DNA of 64,000 bases from Epiperipatus broadwayi (GCA_028023455.1 JAQFVV010012405.1:2129677-2193676), one strand, 5' to 3'; positions 35,949 through 48,639 are shown, numbered from the stretch's first letter. Notes: generated from the letters alone by a model not told the origin. Made by a program: numbers and translations.

Positions 35949-38900
35949 TGTACCAGTTCGAAATACCCATAAGTGGTCTTATACAGCTAGACCCATATAT
36001 GCACTGAGCATGAAGTGATGTATGTTAAAAATGGGAAATCGATAACAATTCTCCGAAAATATTGTTGATTAAATATAAATAAATATCTCTAAAGAATTAT
36101 TAGAGGAAGTAGATTGAACCTAAAATTAGGTCAATCGAAGCCTTCCCTGTTAAATTATTTCACAATTGTCCGATTAACTATACGTTGACTATTTGGAGTC
36201 TTTACACACCTTTAAGAGCACCGAAATGTTTTACTTCGGCCTCTAGCGCCACCCCCGTTCAAGACAATATTGTTTATTTTCCTTTTCTCTCCCGAGAGAG
36301 TGTAATGACTGGTCATTATCGAATATTAATAATTCAAGAAGTTCGGACTGGAATAAAGGAAACAATCCAACTCCCCGGTAAGTTACCCCTATCTAGCTCA
36401 TTATGTGTTCTTTAAATCTCAGGTTACTAAGTGGGTTAGCATTTTGATTAAATAACTACAATCCTATCTGCTAATGAATCAATAAATACTTCAAAACCAA
36501 GTAAAGGAAATTGTAAACGATTTAACTATGAAATGTACTATTTATTATTCCCAGATTATTATATATTTCCCTCCACCAATTACATATAAAAACAAAAATA
36601 ATTTAATCCAGTTCATATATCACATAACGAAAATGTAATATTAATGAGATATCACCGGAGTAAATTGAAAATTCATTTACAGAAACAAATGCGTATACAT
36701 AACAAAAAAAATATTTAAAGGATTGCACAATGGGTGTGACCTATATCCCTTCTCCCACTCTAAAGTAATAATTCAAAAATCAAATGTATGCAGCAAATGT
36801 CATATATATAATAAAAAAAATTAAATATAAAGGTCAATCTTGATAATATATGAGTACATAAAAACCCAGTAATTATTTATATATCTAAGAAAAAAAAACT
36901 TTAATATTATAAAAATAGAGAAGATAAATATAAATTTTTTTTTTATATACACTCATCTGAACTTGTTCTTTCATTAAGTTCAACTTTCATGGACCACACG
37001 GCTACTTAACAGGGCAGATAGGGCTTCCTTTCACCAATACACGTATGAGTCTTATTTCCATCAGGGTCGGCTGTTTCTCCTATGGCATTTTCGGGTTTGA
37101 TGGACGAACAGGTGGTGCACTGCGGCTAGAAGTTACTCCATGATAGAGTAGTAAACTGGAACAAGCAATAAGGTCATCTTCTTGATTGTAGGATCGGTAA
37201 ATATAATTCTCATGTAGATATATATATATCGCTTTCACGGCAGACTTATTATACACCTAGGCTATACTAATACTTGCTGGTAACTCAAGCTTAGGCTCAA
37301 CACATAGGTCAAATACGAATTTAAATTCTCCAAATCTGATTCTTCTTCTTCTTTTTTTTTTTTTATTAAACGGATATGGGATTCATATTGTTGATAACTT
37401 TTCTAAAATCCCTTAATGATCCTCCCATGTTCGAAAAGCTAATTTCAAATTTCCTTTCTTTCTATTCTTTAGACCAGCCAGATACAACTATAAATTTTGT
37501 CAAACACATATCGTTTCTCCTTTCTTTCTGCTTTGTTATCTTCTGCAAGCATATACCATTCCATTACTTAGACATGCTGGAGCCAATTCTTATTTTAGCA
37601 AACATAGATCGTCCTATTTCTGGAACAAGCTGGAAACAAAGTTTTTTTATTTTTTTAAACATCTGCCATCTGACTGCTTTGGCTAGCTAGGAACAACTGA
37701 ACTCAATGCCCCAAGTAAGTAGCACATATATCGCCCAATTAGTACAATTGTAATACCCCCCTACGAACTATTTCATCAGCCAATAATAACACTATACCTT
37801 TATATTACTTTACCTACATTCTTTCACTTTTTATGTATTAACCTTTTAACCGCTAATTATATTATTGGTTGTATGAGGTAAAAATCAAATCTTTTAATTG
37901 GCCCACTCACAAACTGAAGACAAAGCCTATTGTTAAAACATATTCGCCTATAATATTAAATTCAACTCAGATACGTTTATAAAAAGTATATTACTAATTT
38001 TTCAGGTTATGAAAGAGAACGAAAGTTCTTTCAAAAATAAATTGCTATTTATTTATTATAAAATATATTCAATTTCGGCAATCTTAAAGCGAATGTCTAA
38101 ACAAAAAAGTGCTGATGCAAACGCTTTTTTTCAATTTTACGTTATGGAAAAGTAAAGATTTCTTTTTGCTAAATCTTAAATATTTTTACTAAAATCTTCA
38201 ATATTTTTCGAAAATAATTTTGTTTTTTTAGTATATTTTATTAAAAAACTATTTTAATTTCTCAAATTATATTTTTTTAATACTTAAATTACATTCGAAA
38301 TGAAAATCTCAGCGTTTTTCTTTATTTTCTTTGATCAGGCGGTTTCTTTGTTCTTTCCAGCCAATCAGAATGTCTTTTTCGGCCGAGAGCCGGCTGATAG
38401 CCAATCACCGACAATTTCTTTCTTTGTTTAGTTTTAAATGCGGTTTTTTTGATTTTTTACTTGTAAAATAATTCGGAAGAGGGCACCATCTTACAGAACT
38501 TTTAAAAACCTAATCAATAACTGTCAAACGAATATTCTAGCATTAAAACTAGCAGAATTAGAGTGACATCAGATGTCGACGAGATGCCTCGTAAGAGGCG
38601 GTTAAAGAATTAAAGGACGATTTCTCTAATATTGGAATTTGTATAGCTTCCATATTTATTAATTACACCACGCATTGTGCTTACATTCCTTTAGATAAAA
38701 TCAACGTTTTGATTTTATCTTTATCCACGATCAACCAGAACAAATTTTTTTATACAAAACATTTTTCTTTGGCCAAAAGTAGATTACAATTGACAAAAGG
38801 TTTTTTCTTTTTCTTTTTTTTTTTTTGATAAATTAATATTAATTACCAACCATCTTATTCTAATAAATATAAAATTTAAATTCCAATAAGTACAAAATTC

Positions 38901-39296
38901 AAATTCTATTTAAACAATTTTTAGGAAAAAGAAAAATACATTTCTATATACGTGTATCGGAACATTTACAAGTGGTAATAAACTTAAATACAAAGAAACT
39001 GTTCCACACGTAAATAAATGTTACAAGCTTAGATTTCCCGTTATGATATAGATTTGCTGTGCGAATAAAATTATTAACACATATACTGCATACACTTGTA
39101 CTGTGGGTATAATAGGAATATAATATAGACCAAACCCATTTATTTATGTACTATATATAAGTACCTCCAAATACACATTTAAATTATAAATTTAATAGAT
39201 CTGTTAAAATTACACTTTTAATCTGATAAATTTTAGCTGTGCTGAATCCTCAGCAACAGCCATTTTGTGCATGGCCGTTATACATGGTTTGGCACA
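35949..39296 (-). repeat. 5' LTR of the gag-only element, carrying a nested insertion
   Basis: This is the same repeat as 30518-33099, with TGTACC and GGCACA ends, lengthened to 3348 bp by the 768-bp insertion at 37842-38609. Outside the insertion the two LTRs align collinearly. The antisense open frame recurs at 37376-37690 with an altered C-terminus from a homopolymer change. Confidence 0.9.
37842..38609. mobile_element. Non-autonomous piggyBac-type element (768 bp) nested in the LTR
   Basis: The insertion is defined exactly by comparison with the uninterrupted left LTR, where the site reads TATTAAAG. It is flanked by TTAA at 37838-37841 and 38610-38613, the strict target of piggyBac transposases. 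The ends read CCTTTTAACCGC on the left and, on the minus strand, TTCTTTAACCGC on the right. Just inside the right end is a GATGCCTC/GAGGC hairpin with several CpG, a feature seen in other piggyBac-type termini. There is no transposase frame. It is younger than the LTR element it interrupts. Confidence 0.88.
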
Positions 39297-39654
39297 GTCT
39301 ACAGATACATGGAGTTTTGGGAGTAACTCTCTCCTTCCATTACTGAAGTAGTGACACCCTGTTTTTCTTCCTATAAAACTATTCTTTGTTATCAATTAAT
39401 TTATCTTGATCTAAGTCACTGTTTAATTTATCTAATACAGTACATTTTTTAAAAATATTTATTTAATAATGAATTATTTCCATGAACATCCAGCAAAGTA
39501 TCCACAAAACAATGGTGAAGATGATATTAATATGTCTTTTCATTTCCCTCCCATTTTTTAATTTGATAATTCGTAATTGTTATGGCAACAAATTTCTCTG
39601 TTATGCTGGACATTCATTTACTTTTAAGGATATCACATATCCATATGCTTTCTC

Positions 39655-40106
39655 CTACTTGGAATTTCCAATTTTAATTTTCTCTTTTTTATTAATAGAT
39701 TGTAATAGCTTGGTCAAATGACTACAGAACAAATGACACATCAATAATTCTGCTGGAGTCTTATTTATTGCTGTATTGGGTGTGAAATGCTGGCCAAACA
39801 TAGTATCCCTTAATGCTTGTGATATATCATTCACTGCAGTTTTTTTCAACATGTTCTTTAAATATTAAACTGTTTTCTCTGCAAAATATCATTACTTTCA
39901 GGATAAGTTAGAATAAGGACATGTTTAATCATTTTATTCTGCAAGTAATTCTTAAATTTGATTATTGAGTAGAAGTTTTTTATTGGGTTGATCTGATGGA
40001 AAGTGATTTGAATTCTTTTGAATGCCAAGGCAGAGTCAATTAAAATGGATACATTATGTGCTAGCCATTTTGTAGGCTTCAAAAGCCAAATGTATTCTTT
40101 GTACAA
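39655..40106 (-). pseudogene. Ty3-type integrase remnant
   Basis: Two overlapping minus-strand frames together resemble the core and C-terminal side of a Ty3/Gypsy integrase. The first (40106-39858) has LIDSALAFKRIQI, where the first catalytic aspartate lies, and IKHVLILTYPESN, the degenerate HxxTxPYHPxSNG motif. The second (39852-39655) has MLKKTAVNDISQALRD, then TPNTAINKTPAELLM, matching the conserved NTPH-TTxxSPAELL segment. The middle with the second aspartate is missing, and the catalytic glutamate after SN is not recognisable. A frameshift separates the parts. It lies 350 bases outside the gag-only element and is much more decayed, so it is a separate older insertion. Confidence 0.75.
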
Positions 40107-40109
40107 TAA

Positions 40110-42420
40110 TTCATATATATATTATAATGATCTGGGAGTTAGGGTCTTACCGAATCTGCCATACAAGGCGCCACTAGGCCATTTGAACCTACAAAATTTA
40201 TAGAGTAGGCAGATGCGCGCTGTTAACGATCCAACTTTTATATATTAAGACCGTCAGCCCTTGCCACTAGCTCAGTGAGACACAAATAATAATATATAAC
40301 TTTATTTAATTTATATCTTAAATATAAAAAAATAAAAACCACTGCCAGTAATTAAAGCACAAACAACATTTATTAACACACATATATAATCATTTAAAAT
40401 TTGAGGAATAACATTTATTATCTTAGATTTTAATATTAACTTTTGAATTTAAATTATTTTAAATTTTAAATCATCTGTATAGATGAATTTAATAATATAT
40501 TTTAAGAGTGTCGAGTATGAATAAACTACATAGATTGCATTTGAAAAGAAAATATTCAATCCCTTATTTAACCGTAGGCCAAAAGTTCACAGTCAAACCA
40601 ACATCAATCCATCTGATACATTGATGTATTCAATGGAGCATGAAATACGACAGCACAAATACTATACTGTCAGGAATGTACATCTGAACAGCAAGGTTAT
40701 AGAAGACATTGATTCTCATCCAGACAGGAATGCTACATCTGTCTGGCAAGAAGAACAATAAAAAAAAACTCCATAGGAAGGGACTGCATTTTCCGTCTTA
40801 CTATCACCTTCCATAGGCAAAAAGGGGGTGTATGGCGTAAAAATGCGATCCTGCATGTGTCAGACCTCATACTACATTTACTAATTACACCGATATATCC
40901 AATCCATTGACCCAATTTAACTATGAAACAAATAACTTAAAATTACCCTCCCTTAAATTAACATATATAATTTTACAAATATATGCAGTCATTCACGCCC
41001 AACTTAAATTTAACATTTATATAAGTTCACACAGATGAATTTTATAAAGGTTTGTTTTTTTAATGTTGAGTATAGATCGGCTACATAGATTATACGGTTA
41101 AAAACATTTCAAAATAAACATAAACAATCAAAATATAAAGTCATTGATGGAACTGCAGAGGGAAATTTACAAGAAACCCAATGGCATTCATCATAAGATG
41201 CCGCATTGACACCAATAACTTAAAAGACATCCGAATAAATACATTTTAGATACTTACTGTAAAGTATCATTATTTACCAAATGTCTATATATTCTAATCA
41301 AATATGAAAACAAAAACATAATTAAATGTTAACTAAATGTTAACAAATCTATGCAAGCATCTATACCCATCTTAAATTTAATGCATTTAAATAATTTATA
41401 CAATATTAATAAAAAAAAATATGGAAATGATTTTTAGCAAACTCAAATGTATAAAAAATTAAACATTAATAATTAATTTGAAAACTTAAGACAGATAAAA
41501 GTTCACTTAAAAAAAAAAATTAGGTTTAACTTGTTACATCTTTAAAGTTTTTAATTACTTGTAGTAAAATTTTTCCATTTATATCTTATAGTAGAAGATC
41601 TCCCGGTTCCTGGTGTCAATTCCCACGAAGTCTTTATTTGAAGACCGGTCTATCAGAGGGTGGCCTTAGCTGGTTCAATCCTGGTATTACAGTCATTTCA
41701 TTTGAAATAAGTGAGAGAGAGCGACAAGTGCATCTTATCGCCCATCTCACAAAATCAAACTGGAACTGTTCTTAATTTGAATATTTTTCCTTTTATACCG
41801 ATCGTCCGGATTCACTGAACAATGGTTTCCTGTTCCAATTTTTCATTATGGTCCAAGCCTTCATTGCTGCTTCTATTGGACATCTAATTTATTTTTGTTC
41901 TCTTATCTATATTTCATCTGACTTTTTTATATAAGATCCCCAAGGGCTACCTTCGTTTTCGATAATTAATAAACACATCATTTTCATTTACAAAAATATT
42001 TTATCTTTAGATCTTGTACTTTTTTTTATAAAAAAGTACGTTCAAATATTTTTTTTTTTAAAAGGAAAATAATTTTTAAAGTTTTGCATCTGTGCGAATA
42101 TATATACGTACATTGAACAATTCTTTAATTTTAGTTTTTTTATTTACGAACTTAAAACCATTTTTATTCTAATTTTAAATTAATGTAACGGCATATACCG
42201 TTATAATATATATATATATATACTATATTAATATTATTGAAACAAACTTTTAATTTCATTTATATCTAACTAAGTTATAAGTAATTATTAGTATATTAAT
42301 TTTGTATAGTTTGAGGAAGTGAAAGATTTTTTTATTTATAACCCTACTATTGAATGTGGCTATTTTGAGGATATACGTGTAATATTTATGACTGCACATT
42401 CCCCTTGCTTTTTATAATTT
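40110..42420. other. Unassigned moderately GC-richer block with internal repeats
   Basis: No coding frame is convincing. CpG-containing patches occur at 40140-40270 and 41590-41830. Degenerate internal repeats are visible: GATGAATTT...GAGTAT...CTACATAGATT occurs at about 40483-40540 and 41033-41090, and ATGCA-x-CAT-x-CCCA-CTTAAATTTAA occurs at about 40983-41012 and 41352-41382. Possibly an old LTR or satellite-bearing element; ends were not found. Confidence 0.35.
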
Positions 42421-44802
42421 TTGATATAGAATGGAGATTGATAGGTTTGATGAGGATTTCAAATCATATGAGAATGTTATATAAGTTTGAGTAAAAGTAA
42501 AGAAAAATATGAATTCAGGAATCGCTTGTTGTTGAGATAAATATACAATTTAAGGAAGTATCTGAGAATCAGCATATGTGAATTCAGTTAAAAGCTATAT
42601 TAATGATATAGAGATGGCATTAAATTGTTTTGCAAGTATTTTCAGGTAGAATGGATGGGGAGAGATCATGAGCATGTAACATAACTTTGGCGGGGGCCAA
42701 GATTATATTAACAAACTTTTAGTAACAACATTTTAACTACAGTAACTTTAACCTGTCAAATTATTTACCATTTGAGACTGTTGTCAGATATAAATGTGAG
42801 GCTATTTAAACAAAACATTGGCATCTGAAATATTGGTCTTTTTTACACTGCATAAATAGTAATGGATCTTGGTTATTTAATAATTTAATGTGGTTTAATA
42901 TGGTTTTTCTTTTAATTTTGGAGGCTTATTTTTTATCATTTTATTATAATGCTTTATGGTATATAGGCATCATCTTTCATCCCAAATTTATTTTATTATA
43001 CTAAGCAGCGTTGGTTATAGAATTGAAGGAAAGATTTATTGATTATATGAAGGATTTGAAGAGTACAGAAATTAGTTTCTTAAAGATTTAGCATTATTAA
43101 AATTTTATTATTTATATATTTAGCTTCCTATAAGCTTTTCGGTGAATTTTATTGAAATACTCACATTGAATGCAAAAATAGACATATTATTTAATGCTTA
43201 TAAAAAATTTAAGTCAAGTTTCTTCAGATAGATTGTTAGATTTTGTCTATACTGAATAATCAGGTGTCTTCTTTATGTATGCTTTTTATGAGACTAAGAA
43301 TCAAAAAGGAAGGCAACATAATGAAGACATTTCTTGAGAAATTTTTTAATTAGTATAGTTTTAATGTTTAATATTATATGATCTATAGAAATGTGTCACT
43401 ATTGGAGTTAATATGTTTTTGTTGACCTATTATTTTCTACTATAGAAGCATAAGAGTCTGCCATTGGTTTATGAATTTGATATCATCTTCAATAGCAGAA
43501 GTTTTGGGGTGAGAGGTTTTGAATCTGAACAGGCAGCAATTTGGTTAATAAAAATCACTTTATTCCCTACATTATTTTCTGAAACGGTAATGAATCACAG
43601 CTCATCTCTGTCACTTCTGGTGCTTAAACGTTATATGAGCTTTCAATTGACAAACTATATTGTATTTTTTAAATTTTCTATTGACTCCCCCCAAAAAAAA
43701 AAATTGTGAAAATGCTAAGAAGAGAAAATCTTCAATATCAGAGAAGTTAGCATCAGTTCTTATATTAGAAAAATACATAATTGATACAGTGCTTTACTTT
43801 TGCACCTTTTTTTTTTAATAATTTGCAGTATTTTTATAGTGGAAATTGATTCATTATCAAGAAATATTGTAAAATTGAAATCATTATTCTTTTTTGAAGA
43901 TCCCCTCTCCCTTTAACTGTTTTAGCTGAATTAGAATTGAAGTATTCACCAGATTGCCATCTATATAAAATATTATATAGATCTTTGATGATGGCTTCAA
44001 GTTCAGCCAAAATAGTTAAAAGGAAAGGACATAAAATTGCTTAATAATGGGGGAAAATAGCACTATTGTATTATTTGAGCAATAAAGTGATAATGAAGAC
44101 ATTGAGAATGTTTAATGTTATTGTGGTTTTGGTTAACATAAGGAGTTCCAAGTTAATTCTACTATTAGCTTTTTTTTTTTTTTTCACATAATAAGTTTTC
44201 ATTTTTTATAGTTTATTAGAGGAAAAAAATTATATTTTTTTGCAGCATTTATAACTGAATTTTTATGAAAAATTTATATTAAAATTTGCAGATGATTTAA
44301 TCAGATTTGTTTACCCTATTGAAGTATCTATTTATTATTTGAAAATAACTTTTACATCTCTTTCAATAAAACTCAACATAAAATTTAAACACATGATTTA
44401 TGTAGTTTAGTTTCCCAAAATAGTAATAAAATTAGAACAACAAATTTAATCAAAGAAGCCACCCAAGCATTCAAACTATTACATAACTGTTGATGACTTC
44501 TCAGGTAAAATATGGAATAAGCTTTTTATTATTATTATAAGTACTTTTTAGATAATACTAAAATGATACTATGGGTAATAGTTATGAATAACTTGCTCAA
44601 ATTTTTACCAACAGTAAATTGTTGCTAAAGATTGTATAATCTGTAGAAAAGTTTATATAAATATGCAGAAATAAATAATGGCAAAAAGAAATAATGAAAC
44701 TATGTGTATGTATGTATACAAACCATTTTTATTATAATTTCATAATCACTCCTTTTATGATTTGGGATTGGTAATCCTGATTCTTCTTTTCATATTTTAA
44801 AA
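42421..44802. other. Nothing firmly recognised
   Basis: AT-rich sequence with patches that look like worn-out coding sequence (for example around 43900-44040) but no motif that I can name. Confidence 0.4.
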
Positions 44803-44898
44803 TCATTATTATTATCATCATCATCATCACCACCACCACCATCATCATCACCATCATCATCACCACCACCATCATCATCATCATCATCATCATCATTA
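44803..44898. repeat. (ATC)n/(ACC)n microsatellite
   Basis: About 95 bases of ATT, ATC and ACC trinucleotide units in blocks. Confidence 0.95.
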
Positions 44899-45297
44899 TG
44901 CATTCTCATATAATTTTAAAATTTGTATATTTTTCAAATTATTACTAAAGAGGTATATTAATAATTTTTATTAATCATTCATTAGATTTATGTAGTGTAA
45001 TTACAGTACAGAAATATTATTCATTAAGATAATAAAGAGCCTTTGAAATGGTTTCACGCCATTTTTTTGTTTTAATATTTTTTAAAAATTATTACTATAT
45101 ATGCATTCCACCAGTACTTACCTTAAAGAAAATAATGAATTATATTTTTAATTAATAGTTTTTAAAAATGTTATGTTCATTTCACAAGATTTTTTAACTT
45201 TCTAAGAATATTTAATAAAAATGTTTTATAACTATTGGACAGTAGTATTATAGTAAATATGAAACATAAAAAAAATATGTCAATAATTTTTTTTTTG

Positions 45298-45667
45298 AAA
45301 ACAATACTTTTATGTAATTAGTTGACTAAAAAGTAGAAAAATAACAAAGTAACCCATTTCTTGTTAATTGTCATTTTTGGAAAATATCAGAGATTTTAAG
45401 AATCTAGACTTGTTATAAAAGAATTGGAAATTGCATGAATATTGTCATTTCATAAAAGCATTTGAGGCTTTTTTGTTTTTTATGATTTATTTGAGCCTCA
45501 AATGCTTTTATGAAATGACAATATTCATGCAATTTCCAATTGTTTTATAACAAGTCTAGATTCTTTAGATCGATCTTTGATATTTTCCAAGAATGACAAA
45601 TTACCAAGAAACATTACTTTATTATTTTACTACTTTTTAATCAGCTATTTATGTAAAAGCATTATTT
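45298..45667. mobile_element. 370-bp palindromic foldback element
   Basis: The left arm 45298-45469 and right arm 45494-45667 are reverse complements with scattered mismatches and small gaps. Next to the 24-bp spacer the inner 80 bp are nearly perfect (GCATTTGAGGCT / AGCCTCAAATGC). The outer parts are more diverged. No coding frame and no clear target duplication were found. It is unrelated in sequence to the palindrome at 13.6-14.1 kb. Confidence 0.8.
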
Positions 45668-45978
45668 AAAATTTTACTTTTTAATTATATTTACATTTAT
45701 TATTTTTAAAAATAGTTAAAACAATCTGACGAAAATTATAATTTAATAATAAGACATGAAACTAAAAAATATGTCCTCTAACAAAAGAATTCAAAATTTA
45801 AATGTCATGTGTCTACATAAAAATATTTATGCATTGAGCTTATTGGTTATTTTAATTAAGCATGAGTTATTTTATTTTATAAATGTCAAATATATATATA
45901 TTTTAATTAATTTAATTAATTAAGTATGAGATAAATCAATAGTAACAAAATTTTATTCAGCAAAGGTAATATTTATAT

Positions 45979-46050
45979 TGGCTTAGTTGTTAAGGAGTTT
46001 TCTTTGGAAATGTAAGGATATGAGTTCTAAATAGGAGTGATTTTTTTTTT
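45979..46050 (+). mobile_element. Possible tRNA-like SINE head, degenerate
   Basis: GGCTTAGTTGTTAAGGAGTT looks like a tRNA box A region. GATATGAGTTCTAAAT at a tRNA-like distance resembles a decayed box B. A T-run follows. The similarity is weak and could be chance. Confidence 0.3.
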
Positions 46051-46060
46051 CCATTGTTAA

Positions 46061-47485
46061 AAATTCAAAAATGTCGACATAGGTAGAAACATACACAGAT
46101 AGGGCAAGTTAATATGAAAACTTTTAAAATAGGAAACTTATTTTAAAAACATTGACAAAATATGTTGATGATCGAATTATAAATCATTAGTGTGACTGAA
46201 ATGAAAATATATCTTGAGATTAATGTATTATTAGTTTCTAGCTTACTCCAGATATACATTTCTAAATACCAATATCAGTAGTGCATCTAGTTAATAGTGT
46301 TAGTTCATATAAAAAAGATTCATATGTTCATAAAATAATACAAAAGGGCTATTGTATATGGTCAGCTACTGTCTTTGGTTAATATTATTTATTCTTTAAT
46401 ATATAAAACATATACTATGCCGAGAAAGTAAAACTTTGATGTTCCTTATTCAGCATAGTTTCAAGTTAATCTAAGATTTGAAAACTTTGCAAATCAGAAA
46501 GGTATCTTTATTTGGATTAGTTTAACTAGTAATAATAAGAATGTAGATTTCACAAGTTCTACTTATAGAGTGATTAATATATGAAAATTTGAACAATAGA
46601 CACTTGCGTTAAGTAATAGTTTTGACATTAATTATGCTGCATTTCCATTAATAAAATAAGTGATCATTCATTTTTACAATATATGTTGTTTGATTTTTTT
46701 TTTTGTACAAATGAGAAGAGATTATGTGGAAGGAAGAGATAGATACTGGATAATTAAGATATTATTAGTTAAGTAGAATTAATCTGGAGTATCTTTAACT
46801 TTTAAAACGTATTTCTATTTTTCAAGCATAAAACTTTGCTAAGATGATTATATTTCATAAATTTTGGCAATCTCTTTATTTCAGAATAATAAAGCATCTA
46901 TGGCCATTATGCATAATCAGCCATAAATAATTTAATAAACATTAGTGTTTGAAGTTATGAATTATTGAGAATTTATTGAAACACTATTATCTGAGGCAGT
47001 GGACTGGTGTTGAAGATAGATACTACAAGAAAAAATGCTAATTCAAACTCTAATTTTTGCATATATGCAAATAATTTGGTATAATATTTTGTGTAAGTTG
47101 ATGAAGTAATAGAATGAAAGTTTTTCTAAATTAAATTTGAATTTGTCATTTCTGATGCTTGAAATCACATAATCTTACAAACAACTATTTTTTCGATTAT
47201 TTATATATAAGGACTATATAAATTTAGAAAATAAATTACCTATTTAAATTCAAAAATAATTTTGGAATTAACTTTTGATATTTTGTTTTCTTGTTAGCAA
47301 ACTCACTTTCCCTTATCTCTCTCTTTTTTTTTAAATATGTAAATCTTATTAAGTCTGAAGTGAAATTTTCATACTAAAATAATATTGTTTACTGTTATTG
47401 TTTTATTAAAAAGTTTTTAAAGCGGATATGTCTGATTTCTAGTTGAAGTTATATGTAATTAATTATATATAATTGAATATGTGTA
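46061..47485. other. Nothing recognised
   Basis: AT-rich sequence without supported features. Confidence 0.5.
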
Positions 47486-47489
47486 ATTT

Positions 47490-47625
47490 AGAATATTGGT
47501 AGAGTAGCAAACTCTGGAGTTTAAAGTCCAATAATTGCACCTCCCGCTCTGTCACTTAGAATGCTCATATTTCTTATGAATTGCTAAGTTATAAATCATT
47601 CAATTATTATTTTTTTTATTATGCA
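47490..47625 (+). mobile_element. tRNA-derived SINE copy
   Basis: GGTAGAGTAGCAAACTCTGG, then GTTTAAAGTCC, then GTCACTTAGAATGCTCATAT and TTTCTTATGAATTGCTAAGT follow the same order as the SINE at 22160-22312. The tail is ATT-rich. The copies differ at roughly a fifth of positions by eye, so they are independent old insertions. Confidence 0.65.
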
Positions 47626-48009
47626 TGATTAAATTCAAATACTAGAATAGAAAAATAAATATATTATTTAATATAATTTACCTCAAATGTTAAAATAAAG
47701 ATTATTATAATGGTGGACTATTATACCAATATCTAAAAATAGTGTTTAATTAGATTATGCAGAGATGACAGCAAAAATGTTGGGTAAGAAAGATTAATAG
47801 TCAGACAATTTATTTTTATGTATTTGAATTTATATAAGAAGTGTGATCAATATGTAGAGAATACTACAGGTATATAATTATGAAGAGTGAGTAAAGAGGA
47901 TAGATAAATAGGTTACAGAAAAAGAATTATTAGAGTCGTAGGAAATCAATATGAATTAAAAAATTAGTTTATAGTTACATAAGAATAAAAATTACATTTA
48001 TTATAAAAC

Positions 48010-48430
48010 AATTTTTGATAACACTAAAGGAGCTTTATGATACAGGGGAAAGAAGGCAAAAATGGAATATGGATTGGAATTGTAGATGATGTTTGTAGAG
48101 ATGGGAGAGAGTATTGAGTACTTATTTTTGAGTATAAGATGTTGAAAAATGGGTGGGATAAATTTATGGAGAGTGGGAAAGAGATTTTTGATATAGCTCT
48201 GAAAGCACAATAATAGAGCTATTGAAAAAGCTTTTATTAAAATGGGAGTAAGAGGAAAAAACAATGAACCAAGACTAGAAAAATATTTGGATAATAAGGA
48301 GTAAGATGTAGATGAGTTTATTGTATTATGTAAAAATTTGAAGGAGATGCTTAGCTGGGCTAACATTGGTTTCTGGCCAAATAGCCTATTCACAGAAGAT
48401 ATTTTAAAACACATTATCACATAATATATG
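48010..48430 (+). pseudogene. Unidentified coding-like remnant on the + strand
   Basis: I do not recognise this. Two + frames read like protein rather than AT noise. 48015-48210 has GKEGKNGIWIGIVDDVCRDG and NGWDKFMESGKEIFDIALK with a few stops. 48225-48420 has KAFIKMGVRGKNNEPRLEKY, then DVDEFIVLCKNLKEM and ANIGFWPNSLFTEDILKH with one stop. A 139-codon minus-strand frame over the same bases is rich in F, L and S and is probably the shadow. The Penelope-like GIY-YIG remnant lies about 200 bases downstream on the same strand, so this may be an upstream part of that element or another transposon. Confidence 0.35.
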
Positions 48431-48639
48431 TAATTTAATTTTTATAATAATTTCAGAATTATACATTCAAATCTATATATATATAAATTTATAATTGAAT
48501 TACGTATTTAATTATAAAATACAATATAACAATTTGTCAATTGCTAAAACAGAGAATCATTAATATAAATAAAATAACTATTTCTCAGCACTTTCAACTT
48601 TTACGAGTCCTTATAATAGTGAGAATATAAATGTGAATA

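Larger units (their letters stand above)
30514..39300 (-). mobile_element. Complete gag-only Ty3-type LTR retrotransposon, with 4-bp target duplication
   Basis: Two long direct repeats (30518-33099 and 35949-39296) both begin TGTACCAGTTCGAAAT and end TGGCACA, and the whole is flanked by GTCT at 30514-30517 and 39297-39300. On the minus strand a primer-binding site (35943-35926) and a polypurine tract (33113-33100) sit at the expected ends, so the right LTR is the 5' LTR. The internal region is only 2.85 kb and encodes a Gag-like protein but no protease, reverse transcriptase, RNase H or integrase. The element is therefore non-autonomous and depended on a partner. The LTRs differ by few substitutions, so insertion was fairly recent. 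The right LTR was later hit by a piggyBac-type element. GAG layout and 4-bp duplication suggest Ty3/mdg affinity. Confidence 0.9.

Noticed and set aside
39210-39395. 61-codon minus-strand frame at the right LTR edge
   Set aside because: It spans the LTR end and target duplication at 39296-39300, so it cannot be an original coding unit.
41590-41830. tRNA-like segment (GGTTCAATCCTGG resembles box B)
   Set aside because: No box A at the right spacing and no cloverleaf could be drawn.
44803-44898. CRISPR-like or satellite array
   Set aside because: The pattern is a plain trinucleotide microsatellite with no spacers; CRISPR arrays are not expected in a nuclear animal genome.
48001-48420. 139-codon minus-strand open frame
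   Set aside because: The composition (F, L, S, I, N rich) is typical of the reverse complement of purine-rich coding-like DNA, and the + strand reads more like protein. Treated as a shadow.
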